Positions 43,352 through 50,974 of a stretch of DNA of 61,817 nt are shown here, one piece after another. Below the pieces are notes generated by a model, which saw only the letters and a program-made list of their open reading frames with translations, did not search any database and was not told where the DNA came from. The stretch comes from Chloroflexota bacterium (GTDB lineage: Bacteria > Chloroflexota > Dehalococcoidia > Lucifugimonadales > UBA3495): positions 1 through 61,817 of the forward strand of contig VXTR01000071.1 in assembly GCA_009837355.1 (NCBI GenBank), given 5' to 3'. The stretch's first letter is position 1. Every line of letters starts with the position of its first letter. The position numbers and the translations under genes were made by a program.

Positions 43352-43681
43352 CTAGACCAGCGAGGCCCGCCGGCCCAAGGTTATCCCATCCGGCAAAGCA
43401 ATGGTAGCCTTCAGGTTGCGGAACATCAGGAACCGACTCACGGACAGCGACACCTGCTCGGCATAGTCGGCAATGCCGGGAGCCAGCAGCAGTTCGATGT
43501 CGTCCTGCCCGGCGCTCTCGTAAGCGTCCAGATTGCGACGCCGGCGCACGTTGGTATCGACCGATACCTCAACGGACTCGCCGGTTCAACCATTCCAGCA
43601 GATGAGGTCGATCACGGCCCGACCGCCCCGGCTGCGGATGAGCTGGGCTGCTTCCGGTGTTATTTCCAAGCGTGCCGTCAT
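43352..43681 (-). CDS. Putative HesB-like selenoprotein (in-frame TGA read as selenocysteine)
   Basis: One continuous minus-strand frame of 110 codons, interrupted only by a TGA at codon 32 (43586-43588). The first part reads MTARLEITPEAAQLIRSRGG, then AVIDLICWNG, the TGA, TGESVEVSV, and continues to a normal TAG. The ITPEAAQ start and a Cys-x3-(TGA)-Thr-Gly site resemble HesB/IscA-type Fe-S proteins, a family with known bacterial selenoprotein members; this assignment is tentative. Codon use is normal on both sides of the TGA. Immediately after the TGA the mRNA folds into a SECIS-like hairpin. A TATAAT 6 nt before the ATG shows a promoter of its own. The alternative is a pseudogene by a single TGC/TGG-to-TGA change. 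selA, selB, selD and tRNA-Sec are not in the window. Confidence 0.6.
43541..43584 (-). promoter_or_regulatory. Bacterial SECIS-like hairpin directly after the in-frame TGA
   Basis: On the minus-strand mRNA, one base after the TGA, CCGGCG pairs with CGCCGG, CGTT with AACG and GGTATC with GATACC, stacking into a long hairpin. The internal loop is AGTC/TG and GA is a bulge. The apical loop is GGTC, beginning 23 nt after the TGA. Published bSECIS models ask for a G in the first two loop positions and 16-37 nt from TGA to loop; both hold. All 16 outer and inner base pairs are Watson-Crick. Confidence 0.65.
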
Positions 43682-43687
43682 AAGCCA

Positions 43688-43693
43688 ATTATA
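43688..43693 (-). promoter_or_regulatory. -10 element for the TGA-containing gene
   Basis: TATAAT on the minus strand ends 6 nt before the ATG at 43681, the same spacing as at 9022 and 25786. It overlaps the end of yqeK. A leaderless mRNA is expected. Confidence 0.5.
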
Positions 43694-44303
43694 CCCCTGC
43701 CGTCGACTCTGACGCCAACAGCAGCGTGTTCCGCGCCTCAATCGCCGCCGGATGCACCGGGACCCCCTTATCCAGCAGGCGGGTGATGTTCCTGGTGAGG
43801 AACATTATCATCGCAGCGGAGAGGTCATGTTCGGCAAGTTCCTGCAGTTCCGGCTGCCAGGGGTAACGCTTGCGTTTCACCGGGTCCAGCTTGTCAGCCA
43901 GACAGACGATGTGGCCGATGGCGTCGCCGCCGGCAGGGTTGCCGGTGGTATGCCAATAGACAGCGTCGTACAGCTGGGGATGGCTCAGGCCGTCCTCCCG
44001 TTTCAGCAGCTCCGCTCCCACCATGCCGTGCAGCAATTTTGGATAGCTTCGCTCCAGCTCGGTAACCGGCGGCAGGTCGTACTCCTCCATCCGCAGCAGG
44101 TTTTCCACACCGGAGAAATGCTTGGTTGCGTCGTGGGCCAGGGCGGTGAGACCTACGGCATCGGCATCCTGTTCGTGGTTTTCGCACAGGGCGCGGGCAA
44201 TTTGCTCCACACGCTGGCAGTGCTCCACCAGGCCGGGAGGCAAGCGGCGCATCCGGCGATGGATGCGGTCATACACGCGCCCGGGGATTTCAATGGCGGT
44301 CAT
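43689..44303 (-). CDS. HD-domain hydrolase, YqeK-like
   Basis: A 204-residue HD-domain phosphohydrolase. The metal ligands are visible: His28 (GLVEHCQRV), the HD pair His57-Asp58 (LAHDATKHF), a His in LLHGMVGAELL, and an Asp in IVCLADKLDP near 140. This layout matches YqeK, which hydrolyses symmetrical Ap4A to ADP. It lies 3 nt downstream of the HIT-family gene, another dinucleoside-polyphosphate-type hydrolase family, so the two may act together on Ap4A-like alarmones. YqeK is often next to nadD; here nadD is at 48921. Confidence 0.8.
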   Translation of the reverse strand: MTAIEIPGRVYDRIHRRMRRLPPGLVEHCQRVEQIARALCENHEQDADAVGLTALAHDATKHFSGVENLLRMEEYDLPPVTELERSYPKLLHGMVGAELLKREDGLSHPQLYDAVYWHTTGNPAGGDAIGHIVCLADKLDPVKRKRYPWQPELQELAEHDLSAAMIMFLTRNITRLLDKGVPVHPAAIEARNTLLLASESTAGV

Positions 44304-44306
44304 GGA

Positions 44307-44666
44307 TCAGCCCATCTCACCAAGCTCGCGCCCACCCAGCAGGTGCATGTGGGGCCAGGCGATGGTCTGGCCGGCGTCATCGCCGTTGTTGACCACCAAC
44401 CGGTAGCCGCTCAGCGTTACGCCCTCCCGCCGGGCCATCTCCGCCGCGACTACGAACAGGTGCCCCATGATGGCCTCCATGGCCGGGCTGATGTAGTCCA
44501 GCCCGTTGATGGGCATATTGGGGATGATGAGCAGATGCACCGGCGCCTTGGGGTTGATGTCGCGCACCACGAAGCAGCGCTCGTCCCGGTAGATAACGTC
44601 GGGATGCAGCGGGTCGCGGGCCATCGCCGCAAAGGGCGAATTGCGGGCGGGGGTAATGGTGGTCAT
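44307..44666 (-). CDS. HIT-family protein lacking the first His of the HIT motif
   Basis: A 119-residue histidine-triad protein with the expected fold landmarks: FVVRDINPKAPVHLLIIP, LVVNNGDDAGQTI and a terminal LLGGRELGEMG. The triad HxHxH reads W104-P-H106-M-H108, so the first His is replaced by Trp; the catalytic middle and last His remain. HIT proteins hydrolyse nucleoside phosphoramidates or dinucleoside polyphosphates. The start ATG at 44666 lies 22 nt after the acyl-CoA dehydrogenase gene on the same strand. Activity may be altered by the Trp. Confidence 0.82.
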   Translation of the reverse strand: MTTITPARNSPFAAMARDPLHPDVIYRDERCFVVRDINPKAPVHLLIIPNMPINGLDYISPAMEAIMGHLFVVAAEMARREGVTLSGYRLVVNNGDDAGQTIAWPHMHLLGGRELGEMG

Positions 44667-44688
44667 AGGGGATTACTCCTTGGCGACG

Positions 44689-45828
44689 CTACGCCGCTTC
44701 AATCTCCTGCAGCGCTACTTCCTTGTGGTCGTGGACGCTGCCGTAGGAAAGCTCCTGCACCTTGGCGCGGCGGGTGTAGAGTTGCAGGTTGTGCTCCATG
44801 GTGAAACCGATGGCCCCGTGGCACTGGTGACCCAGCGAGCAAACCCGCTGGTAGGCTCCGCTGCACCACGCCTTGGCCACGGCAACCTCCCGACGGGCCG
44901 GCTGCCCCTCGGCGATGGCCCAGGCCGCCTGGTAAGCGACTTGCCGCGCGCCCTCAACGTCGGTGGCCATGTTGGCGCAGTGATGCTGCACCGCCTGGAA
45001 ACTGCCCACCGGTCGGCCGAACTGCGTCCGCTGTTTGACGTATTCCACGGTCATGTCCAGCACGGCCTCGGCGCCGCCCACCATCTGCACGCAGTGAGCC
45101 GCCGTCGCCCGGGCCAGCGTCCGCTGGATGATGGGCCAGCCGTTGCCAACCTCGCCCAGCACGGCGTCGCCCGGCACCGACACGTTTTCCAACCGCACCT
45201 CGCACAGGCGCTCGTTGCCGATGGTGCTGACCTGCTCGATGCTCACTCCCGGCGCGTCCGACCGCACCAAGAACAGCGTGATGCCATCCTCCGGGTTGTC
45301 GCCGGCCGGCGCGGTGCGGGCTGCCACGATGATGATGTCGGCGGCGTGGGCATCGGCCACGAACAGCTTGGTGCCGCTGACGACATAGCCGTCGCCGGAC
45401 GCAGTGGCGGTAGTCTCCACACCCCAGGCCTCGGTGGTGGCCGACGGCTCGGTGAGCGCCAGCGTCAGACGCACGGTGCCGGCGCAGACGCCGGTCAGAA
45501 TGTCGCGCTTCTGCTCGTCGCTGCCGGCGTCAAGCACGGTGAGGCCGCCCAGCACCACGGTGGCGAAGAACGGCGCGGGAAGCAATGCCCGGCCCATTTC
45601 CTCGACCAGCACGGCCAGGTCCAGGAACGAACCGCCGGTGCCGCCGTACTGCTCGGGGAAGGGGATGCCCGTCCAGCCCAAGCCGCTGACCTGGCGCCAG
45701 AGGTCTTCGGTAAAGCCCTGCGAGTCTTCTTCCAGTTCGCGTACCAGCGTGAGGGGACATTCCTGCGCCAGGAATTCCCGGGCCGAGTTCTTCAGCATCT
45801 GCTGAATCTCGCTGAGTCCCATGTCCAT
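44689..45828 (-). CDS. Acyl-CoA dehydrogenase
   Basis: A 379-residue flavin acyl-CoA dehydrogenase. Landmarks are GWTGIPFPEQYGGTGGSFLD near residue 48, LALTEPSATTEAWGV (the FAD/substrate loop), GTKLFVADAHAAD, the helical C-terminal domain with QRTQFGRPVGSFQAVQH, and QCHGAIGFTMEHNLQLYTRR. It oxidises an acyl-CoA to the 2-enoyl-CoA, passing electrons to ETF. The ATG at 45828 with GGAG 9 nt upstream is chosen; the frame is open further upstream but not conserved. It is the first gene of the unit with the HIT and YqeK genes. Confidence 0.9.
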   Translation of the reverse strand: MDMGLSEIQQMLKNSAREFLAQECPLTLVRELEEDSQGFTEDLWRQVSGLGWTGIPFPEQYGGTGGSFLDLAVLVEEMGRALLPAPFFATVVLGGLTVLDAGSDEQKRDILTGVCAGTVRLTLALTEPSATTEAWGVETTATASGDGYVVSGTKLFVADAHAADIIIVAARTAPAGDNPEDGITLFLVRSDAPGVSIEQVSTIGNERLCEVRLENVSVPGDAVLGEVGNGWPIIQRTLARATAAHCVQMVGGAEAVLDMTVEYVKQRTQFGRPVGSFQAVQHHCANMATDVEGARQVAYQAAWAIAEGQPARREVAVAKAWCSGAYQRVCSLGHQCHGAIGFTMEHNLQLYTRRAKVQELSYGSVHDHKEVALQEIEAA

Positions 45829-46034
45829 AGGGGCGTGCTCCGGCCGCGGCGGTATCCGGGGCGTGGTCGCCCCGGTCGGCTCCGCCGGGCAAAAAGATGT
45901 GCAAGCAAGCGGGAGCGAGTATAGCGCACCAAGCCGGCGGCGGCAAACGTGGTTCGGCAGTTTGCCGCCGCCTATCACCCCCGTGTAAAATGACGGCGGA
46001 AGTCATCCTTTCGACCGCACCCACGGAGGCCCCA

Positions 46035-46454
46035 ATGTACCAGAGGCCCACCTTGAGCCTGTCCCAGGTTCGCAACGCCATGAACGTCATGCTTGACCAG
46101 GCCCAGCAGGAACCCGACCGTCCCCTGGCCATCGCCATCGTTGACGCCGACGCCAAGCTCCTCAGCTATGCCCGCATGGACAACTGCCGCGCCCTCCCCC
46201 AGCGCATGGCCGTCAGCAAAGCCTACACCTCCGCAATGTCCGGCTCCGACTCCAACGCCTACGCCGAACGGCTGAAGAACGAGGGCCGCAACATCGCCGA
46301 CTTCGGCGATCCCCAACTGGTTGCCGTCCAGGGCGCCGTCGTCGTCCGCGATCCGGCAACCGACCTGGTGCTGGGCGCCATCGGCGTCAGCGGCCTCACC
46401 GCCCAGGAAGACGAAGACCTGGCCCGGCTGGGTATGCAAGCCCTGGGACTGTAG
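46035..46454 (+). CDS. GlcG/HbpS-like heme-degrading/heme-binding family protein
   Basis: A 139-residue protein of the GlcG/HbpS family: an N-terminal helix, then LAIAIVDADAKLLSYARMDN, ALPQRMAVSKAYTS, LVAVQGAVVVRD and LVLGAIGVSGLTAQEDEDLA. Family members bind haem or occur beside glycolate and diol dehydratase operons, but the function of most is unknown. ACGGAGG precedes the ATG by 5 nt. A TAAAAT box near 45986 may be the promoter. It is followed 8 nt on by the deacetylase-like gene. Confidence 0.82.
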   Translation: MYQRPTLSLSQVRNAMNVMLDQAQQEPDRPLAIAIVDADAKLLSYARMDNCRALPQRMAVSKAYTSAMSGSDSNAYAERLKNEGRNIADFGDPQLVAVQGAVVVRDPATDLVLGAIGVSGLTAQEDEDLARLGMQALGL

Positions 46455-46462
46455 GAGGCCTC

Positions 46463-47341
46463 ATGCCCAACCCACGCGCTGAATACTCCCCCATCTTCGA
46501 CCGTCCCCGGCTCACTCTGCCCGACGGCGCGAAGGTTGCCGTCTGGTTCATCATCAACGTAGAGGAGTGGGACATCGGCCAGCCCATGGCGCGAACGGTG
46601 TTGCCCTCCCCCCAGGGTGCCGCCGTTTCGCCCGACATTCCCAACTACTCGTGGTACGACTACGGGATGCGCGTGGGCTTCTGGCGCATGAAGCGCATCC
46701 TCGACGACTTCAACCTGCCCTGCACCATAAGCCTCAACGCCGCGGTGTGCGAGGAATATCCCCAGATGGTCCAGTCCTGCCTCGACAGCGGGTGGGAGCT
46801 GCTGGGCCATGGCTACGTCCAGCAGGTGTTGCACAGGGAACCCGACGAGCGCGCCACCATCCACAAGACCATTGAAGTGATACGCGAGTTCAGCGGCAAG
46901 GCTCCGCGCGGCTGGATGGGCCCCGGCCTCGCCGAAACCTACGACACGCCCGATATCCTGGCCGAAGAAGGTTTTGAGTACGTCGCCGACTGGGTCAACG
47001 ACGACCAGCCCTACGAAATCAAGGTCAAGTCTGGGCGGCTCGTCGCCCTGCCCTACACGGTGGAGCTGAACGACATCCCCATCTACCTGGTGCAGCACCA
47101 CTCGGCGCCCGAGCTTTTCAACCGCACTAAGGATGTCTTGGACGTCATGCTGGGCGAGGGCGAGGACAACGCCCGCGTCTTTGCCATCTCCATGCACCCC
47201 TACATTACTGGTGCCGCTCACCGTATCGGCCACTTCCGCCGCCTGGTCGAGTACATCACTCAGCAGGACGGCGTAACCTTCTGGACCGGTAGCGGCATCC
47301 TGGACTGGTACAATGGACAGGTGGGCTATACCAGTCGATAA
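46463..47341 (+). CDS. Polysaccharide deacetylase-fold hydrolase (PuuE-like)
   Basis: A 292-residue NodB-fold metal hydrolase. It begins with a strand KVAVWFIINVEEWDIG where the usual catalytic Asp is replaced by the Glu pair, continues with CTISLNAAVCEEYP and LLGHGYVQQVL (metal His), and ends with ISMHPYITGAAHRI. This organisation, lacking the secreted signal peptide, resembles the PuuE allantoinase-like cytosolic branch rather than chitin/peptidoglycan deacetylases. AGGAGG is 5 nt before the ATG. The substrate may be a cyclic amide or an acylated small molecule; not determined. Confidence 0.82.
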   Translation: MPNPRAEYSPIFDRPRLTLPDGAKVAVWFIINVEEWDIGQPMARTVLPSPQGAAVSPDIPNYSWYDYGMRVGFWRMKRILDDFNLPCTISLNAAVCEEYPQMVQSCLDSGWELLGHGYVQQVLHREPDERATIHKTIEVIREFSGKAPRGWMGPGLAETYDTPDILAEEGFEYVADWVNDDQPYEIKVKSGRLVALPYTVELNDIPIYLVQHHSAPELFNRTKDVLDVMLGEGEDNARVFAISMHPYITGAAHRIGHFRRLVEYITQQDGVTFWTGSGILDWYNGQVGYTSR

Positions 47342-47400
47342 TTCGTTCACAAGTCGTTGGTAAGATTGTATCCAACGTGGATTCCATCCCCACAAGTAGG

Positions 47401-47582
47401 TTACAGCCGTTCATATAGGTCCCAGCCCCGCAGGTAGATGGCCATCATCCACGCCAAGGTCCAGTTATCAACGCCGGCAGTCGATACTCGCCTGAGTAAA
47501 TCCCGTAGTTATCAACGACTCTCCCAAGATTGGCCAATTCACCGTTCATCGCTGTCAACACCATTACTGCTAATGCTATCTC
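47401..47582 (-). pseudogene. Possible decayed C-terminal gene fragment in the intergenic gap
   Basis: The 263-nt gap before obg has no intact gene. On the minus strand two overlapping frames look protein-like: IALAVMVLTAMNGELANLGR continuing to RVVDNYG, and after a frame change, DLLRRVSTAG then VDNWTLAWMMAIYLRGWDLY ending ERL and a TAA at 47401. Together they could be the end of a protein broken by a frameshift. An 11-bp direct repeat AGTTATCAACG (47463-47473 and 47507-47517) lies inside. The family is not recognised. Confidence 0.3.
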
Positions 47583-47604
47583 AATAAACTATCCTGAGTT
47601 ATCT

Positions 47605-48921
47605 ATGATTGATACAGTAAGAATCAACGTTAAAGCCGGTAATGGCGGCGACGGCTGCATCAGCTTCCTGCGCCTGAAATACCAGCCTCGTGGCGGGCCG
47701 GATGGTGGCGATGGTGGCGATGGCGGCAGCGCTTACCTCGTCGGCGACAATTCAATCAACACGCTGCTGCACCTGAAGTTCAACAGCACCTTCTACCTGC
47801 AGCGCGGCAGCCACGGCAAGGGTAAGAACCAGCGCGGCTCCAATGGCAAGGACCGGCATATCCCGGTTCCCATGGGTACAGTTGCCTGGCGTCTATACCA
47901 GGACGGCAGCAAGGACTTTCTGGCCGACATTACCACCGAGCAGCCGGTTCTGATTGCCCAAGGCGGCGAAGGCGGTTGGGGCAATGCCCGTTTCGTATCC
48001 TCCACCAACCAGGAGCCGATGCTGGCCCAGTCGGGCAAGAAAGGCGATTTCTCCGTGCTCTGGCTAGAGTTGAAGCTGCTGGCCGACGTGGGCCTGCTGG
48101 CCAAGCCCAACGCCGGCAAGTCCACGCTCATCTCACGATGCTCCGCGGCCCGGCCCAAAGTTGCGGACTATCCCTTCACCACCGTTGAGCCGGTGTTGGG
48201 CGTAGTTACCCACGGAGGACAGGACTTCGTGATGATGGAGATTCCTGGCCTGCTGGAAGGCGCCCACCGCGGCATCGGGTTGGGCCACCAGTTCCTCCGC
48301 CACGCCGAACGTGCCCGGGTGTACGTCCATCTCATCGATGGTCAATCCGACGATCCTGCCGGCGACTTCGTGATGCTGCACCGTGAGCTCCGCGAGTTCA
48401 GCCCCATGCTCGCCGCCAAGCCCCAGGTCGTGGCCGTCAGCAAGTTGGACACCACCGAAACCTACGAACTGCGGGACGTTATCGAAGAAGAACTGCGCAA
48501 GGCCATCGCTGGCATTGATGACTATCCATCGGACCCGGACGACACCCCCATTCACTTCATATCAGCGGTGTCCGGCGATGGTGTGGATGGCTTGCTGGGC
48601 CGCCTCGCCGGAATGTTGTCGGAAGCCCCTCGCACCGGCTTGGACGAATCCGAGTGGGAATATGAAGACGCGGTTGACGTCGCCGCTGTCAGAACTGCGG
48701 AACGCCCGCCGCTGGGCTTTTACCTGGACGGCGACGTGTACGTGGTGGAGTCGGAGCGCTTGGAGCGGCTGACTGGCCGGGCCGATATGCGCGACTACCG
48801 CGTGCTGCTGCAGCTCTGGCGGGAAATGACCCGCCTGGGCCTCGCCCGCCGCCTCGAAGAGGCCGGCATCGAACCCGGCGACACCATCCGCATCGGCAAC
48901 GCGGAACTGGAGTGGTTCTAG
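47605..48921 (+). CDS. obg: GTPase Obg/CgtA with atypical G motifs
   Basis: A 438-residue Obg GTPase with the glycine-rich Obg fold (1-157), GTPase domain (158-345) and C-terminal OCT domain (to the final EPGDTIRIGNAELEWF). Obg assists 50S subunit assembly and stress control. The nucleotide motifs deviate: G1 is AKPNAGKS (166-173) with Ala for the first Gly, G3 is MEIPG (211-215) with Glu for Asp, and G4 is SKLD (279-282) with Ser for Asn. Start 47605 is chosen at the conserved MIDTVRINV; no ribosome-binding site is clear. It heads an obg-nadD-pyrE-xth unit. Confidence 0.92.
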   Translation: MIDTVRINVKAGNGGDGCISFLRLKYQPRGGPDGGDGGDGGSAYLVGDNSINTLLHLKFNSTFYLQRGSHGKGKNQRGSNGKDRHIPVPMGTVAWRLYQDGSKDFLADITTEQPVLIAQGGEGGWGNARFVSSTNQEPMLAQSGKKGDFSVLWLELKLLADVGLLAKPNAGKSTLISRCSAARPKVADYPFTTVEPVLGVVTHGGQDFVMMEIPGLLEGAHRGIGLGHQFLRHAERARVYVHLIDGQSDDPAGDFVMLHRELREFSPMLAAKPQVVAVSKLDTTETYELRDVIEEELRKAIAGIDDYPSDPDDTPIHFISAVSGDGVDGLLGRLAGMLSEAPRTGLDESEWEYEDAVDVAAVRTAERPPLGFYLDGDVYVVESERLERLTGRADMRDYRVLLQLWREMTRLGLARRLEEAGIEPGDTIRIGNAELEWF

Positions 48922-49577
48922 TGCCGGCAACAGCCACCGAAAACCCCAGGCGTGTCGGCCTTTTGGGTGGCACTTTCGATCCGCCGCACCTGGGGCACCT
49001 GATGATTGCCGAAACGGCGCGGGTCGCGTTGCAGTTGGAGTCGGTGCTGTTTGTCCCCGCCGGCGAACCTTGGCTCAAATCCGGCCAGCAGATTACGGCG
49101 GCGACGCACCGCCTGCGCATGGTTGAACTGGCCGTGGCCGACAACCCGTACTTCCACGTCTGCGACTGCGAAATCCGGCGCAGCGGCGCAACGTACACCG
49201 TGGACACCCTGCACGAACTGCGGAGCGCCTACCCTGGAGATGCGGAGCTTTACTTCATCGTCGGCTCCGACGTGCTGTGCGAGTTTCACCGTTGGAAGGA
49301 GCCGGAGTCGATTTTGGCTCTGTGTCGGCTGGCGGTCATTGAACGCCCCGGCGGACCATCGGATGGGATGGAGACGCTTGCACGAAGATTCCCGTCAGCG
49401 ATAGCCAACGGAGCCGTGGTATCGTTAGCCGGGCCACGGGTTGACTTCAGCGCGTCGGAGTTGCGCCGAACGCTGGCGACCGGCCGGTCCGTGCGCTACC
49501 AGGTTCCCGACGCCGTGGCCCAGTACATCACGGAACACCACCTTTACCGCACGGAGTGCAGTGGAAATGACGACTGA
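48921..49577 (+). CDS. nadD: Nicotinate-nucleotide adenylyltransferase
   Basis: A 218-residue nucleotidyltransferase. The signature GGTFDPPHLGH (16-26) and the C-terminal FSASELRR, equivalent to the ISSTxIR motif, identify NadD. It makes deamido-NAD, which nadE at 25786 then amidates. The GTG at 48921 overlaps the obg stop as TAGTG, with GGAG 8 nt upstream; a GTG at 48912 is the alternative. obg-nadD adjacency is common in bacteria. The 3' end overlaps pyrE by 11 nt. Confidence 0.92.
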   Translation: MPATATENPRRVGLLGGTFDPPHLGHLMIAETARVALQLESVLFVPAGEPWLKSGQQITAATHRLRMVELAVADNPYFHVCDCEIRRSGATYTVDTLHELRSAYPGDAELYFIVGSDVLCEFHRWKEPESILALCRLAVIERPGGPSDGMETLARRFPSAIANGAVVSLAGPRVDFSASELRRTLATGRSVRYQVPDAVAQYITEHHLYRTECSGNDD

Positions 49578-50145
49578 ACAGGAGCAAACGACGGCCCGTC
49601 TCCTGGAGTTGGCCCTGGAGCGCAACGCCATCCGGTACGGCGACTTCACGCTGTCCTCAGGGCGTAAAAGTACCTACTACTTCGACGGCCGATTGCTTAG
49701 CCTGGACCCTGAAGGAGCGCATCTGATTGGCAAAGCAATACTGCCCGTGCTGAACGACGCCGGCGTTGCCGCCATCGGCGGCCCGACCCTGGGCGCCGAC
49801 CCCATCGTGGCCGCCGTGGCCATGGCGTCTTGGCAGCATGGAACGCCCCTGCCGGCCTTCATCGTCCGCAAAGAGGCCAAAGAGCACGGCACGGCCCAGT
49901 TGCTCGAAGGGCCGATCCCGCCGCCGGGAACGTCGGTCGCCATCGTGGACGACGCCTGCACCACCGGAGGCTCCCTGTTCCACGCCATCGCCGCCGCCGA
50001 GGGAGCCGGCTGCACCGTGGCCTTGGTCATGGCCGTGCTTGACCGCAACGAGGGCGGCAGTGATACCATACGGCTGCGCGGCTACCGCTTTGCCTCGCTG
50101 CTGGCGGCCGGCACAGATGGGAGCATCCGCCCGTCAGGTGAGTAA
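49567..50145 (+). CDS. pyrE: Orotate phosphoribosyltransferase
   Basis: A 192-residue type I phosphoribosyltransferase with the PRPP loop VAIVDDACTTGGS near residue 120 and the OPRT-type N-terminal FTLSSGRKSTYYFDGR. RKEAKEHG gives the flexible-loop lysines. It converts orotate and PRPP to OMP in pyrimidine synthesis. The ATG at 49567 lies inside the end of nadD; the longer frame upstream is antisense-free but simply overlaps nadD. No other pyr gene is nearby. Confidence 0.93.
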   Translation: MTTEQEQTTARLLELALERNAIRYGDFTLSSGRKSTYYFDGRLLSLDPEGAHLIGKAILPVLNDAGVAAIGGPTLGADPIVAAVAMASWQHGTPLPAFIVRKEAKEHGTAQLLEGPIPPPGTSVAIVDDACTTGGSLFHAIAAAEGAGCTVALVMAVLDRNEGGSDTIRLRGYRFASLLAAGTDGSIRPSGE

Positions 50146-50155
50146 GGAGTAGAGC

Positions 50156-50923
50156 ATGAAGCTGATTTCATGGAACGTCAACGGCATTCGCGCAGTTCAC
50201 AAGAAGGGGTTCCTTGATTGGTTTCAGGAAGCACAGCCCGATGTGCTGTGCCTGCAGGAAACTAAGGCCCACGAGTCCCAGCTGCCCACCGCCCTGAAGC
50301 AGGTCGAGGGTTACTCCAGCTGGTTCACCACTCCGGAGCGAAAGGGTTACAGCGGCGTCGGTCTCTACACCCGCGAAGGGTATATGCCCCGCAGCGTCAG
50401 CTTCGGCCTGGGCGTTGAGCGGTTCGACAGCGAGGGACGCACCATCGTCGCCGACTTCGATGATTTCGTGTTCCTGGGCATCTATTTCCCCAACGGCAAG
50501 CAGTCTGATGAACGGTTGCGCTACAAGATGGATTTCTACGACGCCTTCCTTGATTACGTGGACAATTTGCGACAGGAAGGCCGTAGCGTGGTTGTATGTG
50601 GCGACGTGAATACCGCCCACAAGGAAATTGACCTCGCCCGGCCCAAGGCAAACGAGAAGATTTCCGGCTTCCTCCCGGAGGAACGGGCCTGGATGGACAC
50701 CTTCCTGGAACACGGCTACGTTGACACCTTTCGCCGGTTCAACCAGGAGCCGAACAACTACAGTTGGTGGAACCTGGTGTCGCGCGCCCGGGAACGGAAC
50801 GTGGGCTGGCGCATCGACTACTTCTTCACCGACAGCGATTTCGCCTCCAACCTGACCGATGCCTTCATACTGCCCGACGTGATGGGCTCCGATCACTGTC
50901 CAGTCGGCATCGAAATTTCCTGA
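50156..50923 (+). CDS. xth: Exodeoxyribonuclease III / AP endonuclease
   Basis: A 255-residue exonuclease III-family enzyme with the complete active site: WNVNGIRA (Asn), LQETK (Glu), [12 protein letters not shown] (Asp/Asn pair), the RIDYFF segment and the final SDHCPVGIE. It nicks DNA at abasic sites in base-excision repair. AAGGAG precedes the ATG by 6 nt. It is the last gene of the obg-nadD-pyrE-xth run, 10 nt after pyrE. Confidence 0.95.
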   Translation: MKLISWNVNGIRAVHKKGFLDWFQEAQPDVLCLQETKAHESQLPTALKQVEGYSSWFTTPERKGYSGVGLYTREGYMPRSVSFGLGVERFDSEGRTIVADFDDFVFLGIYFPNGKQSDERLRYKMDFYDAFLDYVDNLRQEGRSVVVCGDVNTAHKEIDLARPKANEKISGFLPEERAWMDTFLEHGYVDTFRRFNQEPNNYSWWNLVSRARERNVGWRIDYFFTDSDFASNLTDAFILPDVMGSDHCPVGIEIS

Positions 50924-50974
50924 GCCGCCCTGAACCGGCTGCGGTCTGGCCAGTAAGTCGGCAGCGAGATTCGG

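Noticed and set aside
47463-47517. DnaA boxes in the gap before obg
   Set aside because: The repeated TTATCAACG differs from TTATCCACA, only two copies exist, and no origin-linked genes (dnaA, dnaN) are near.
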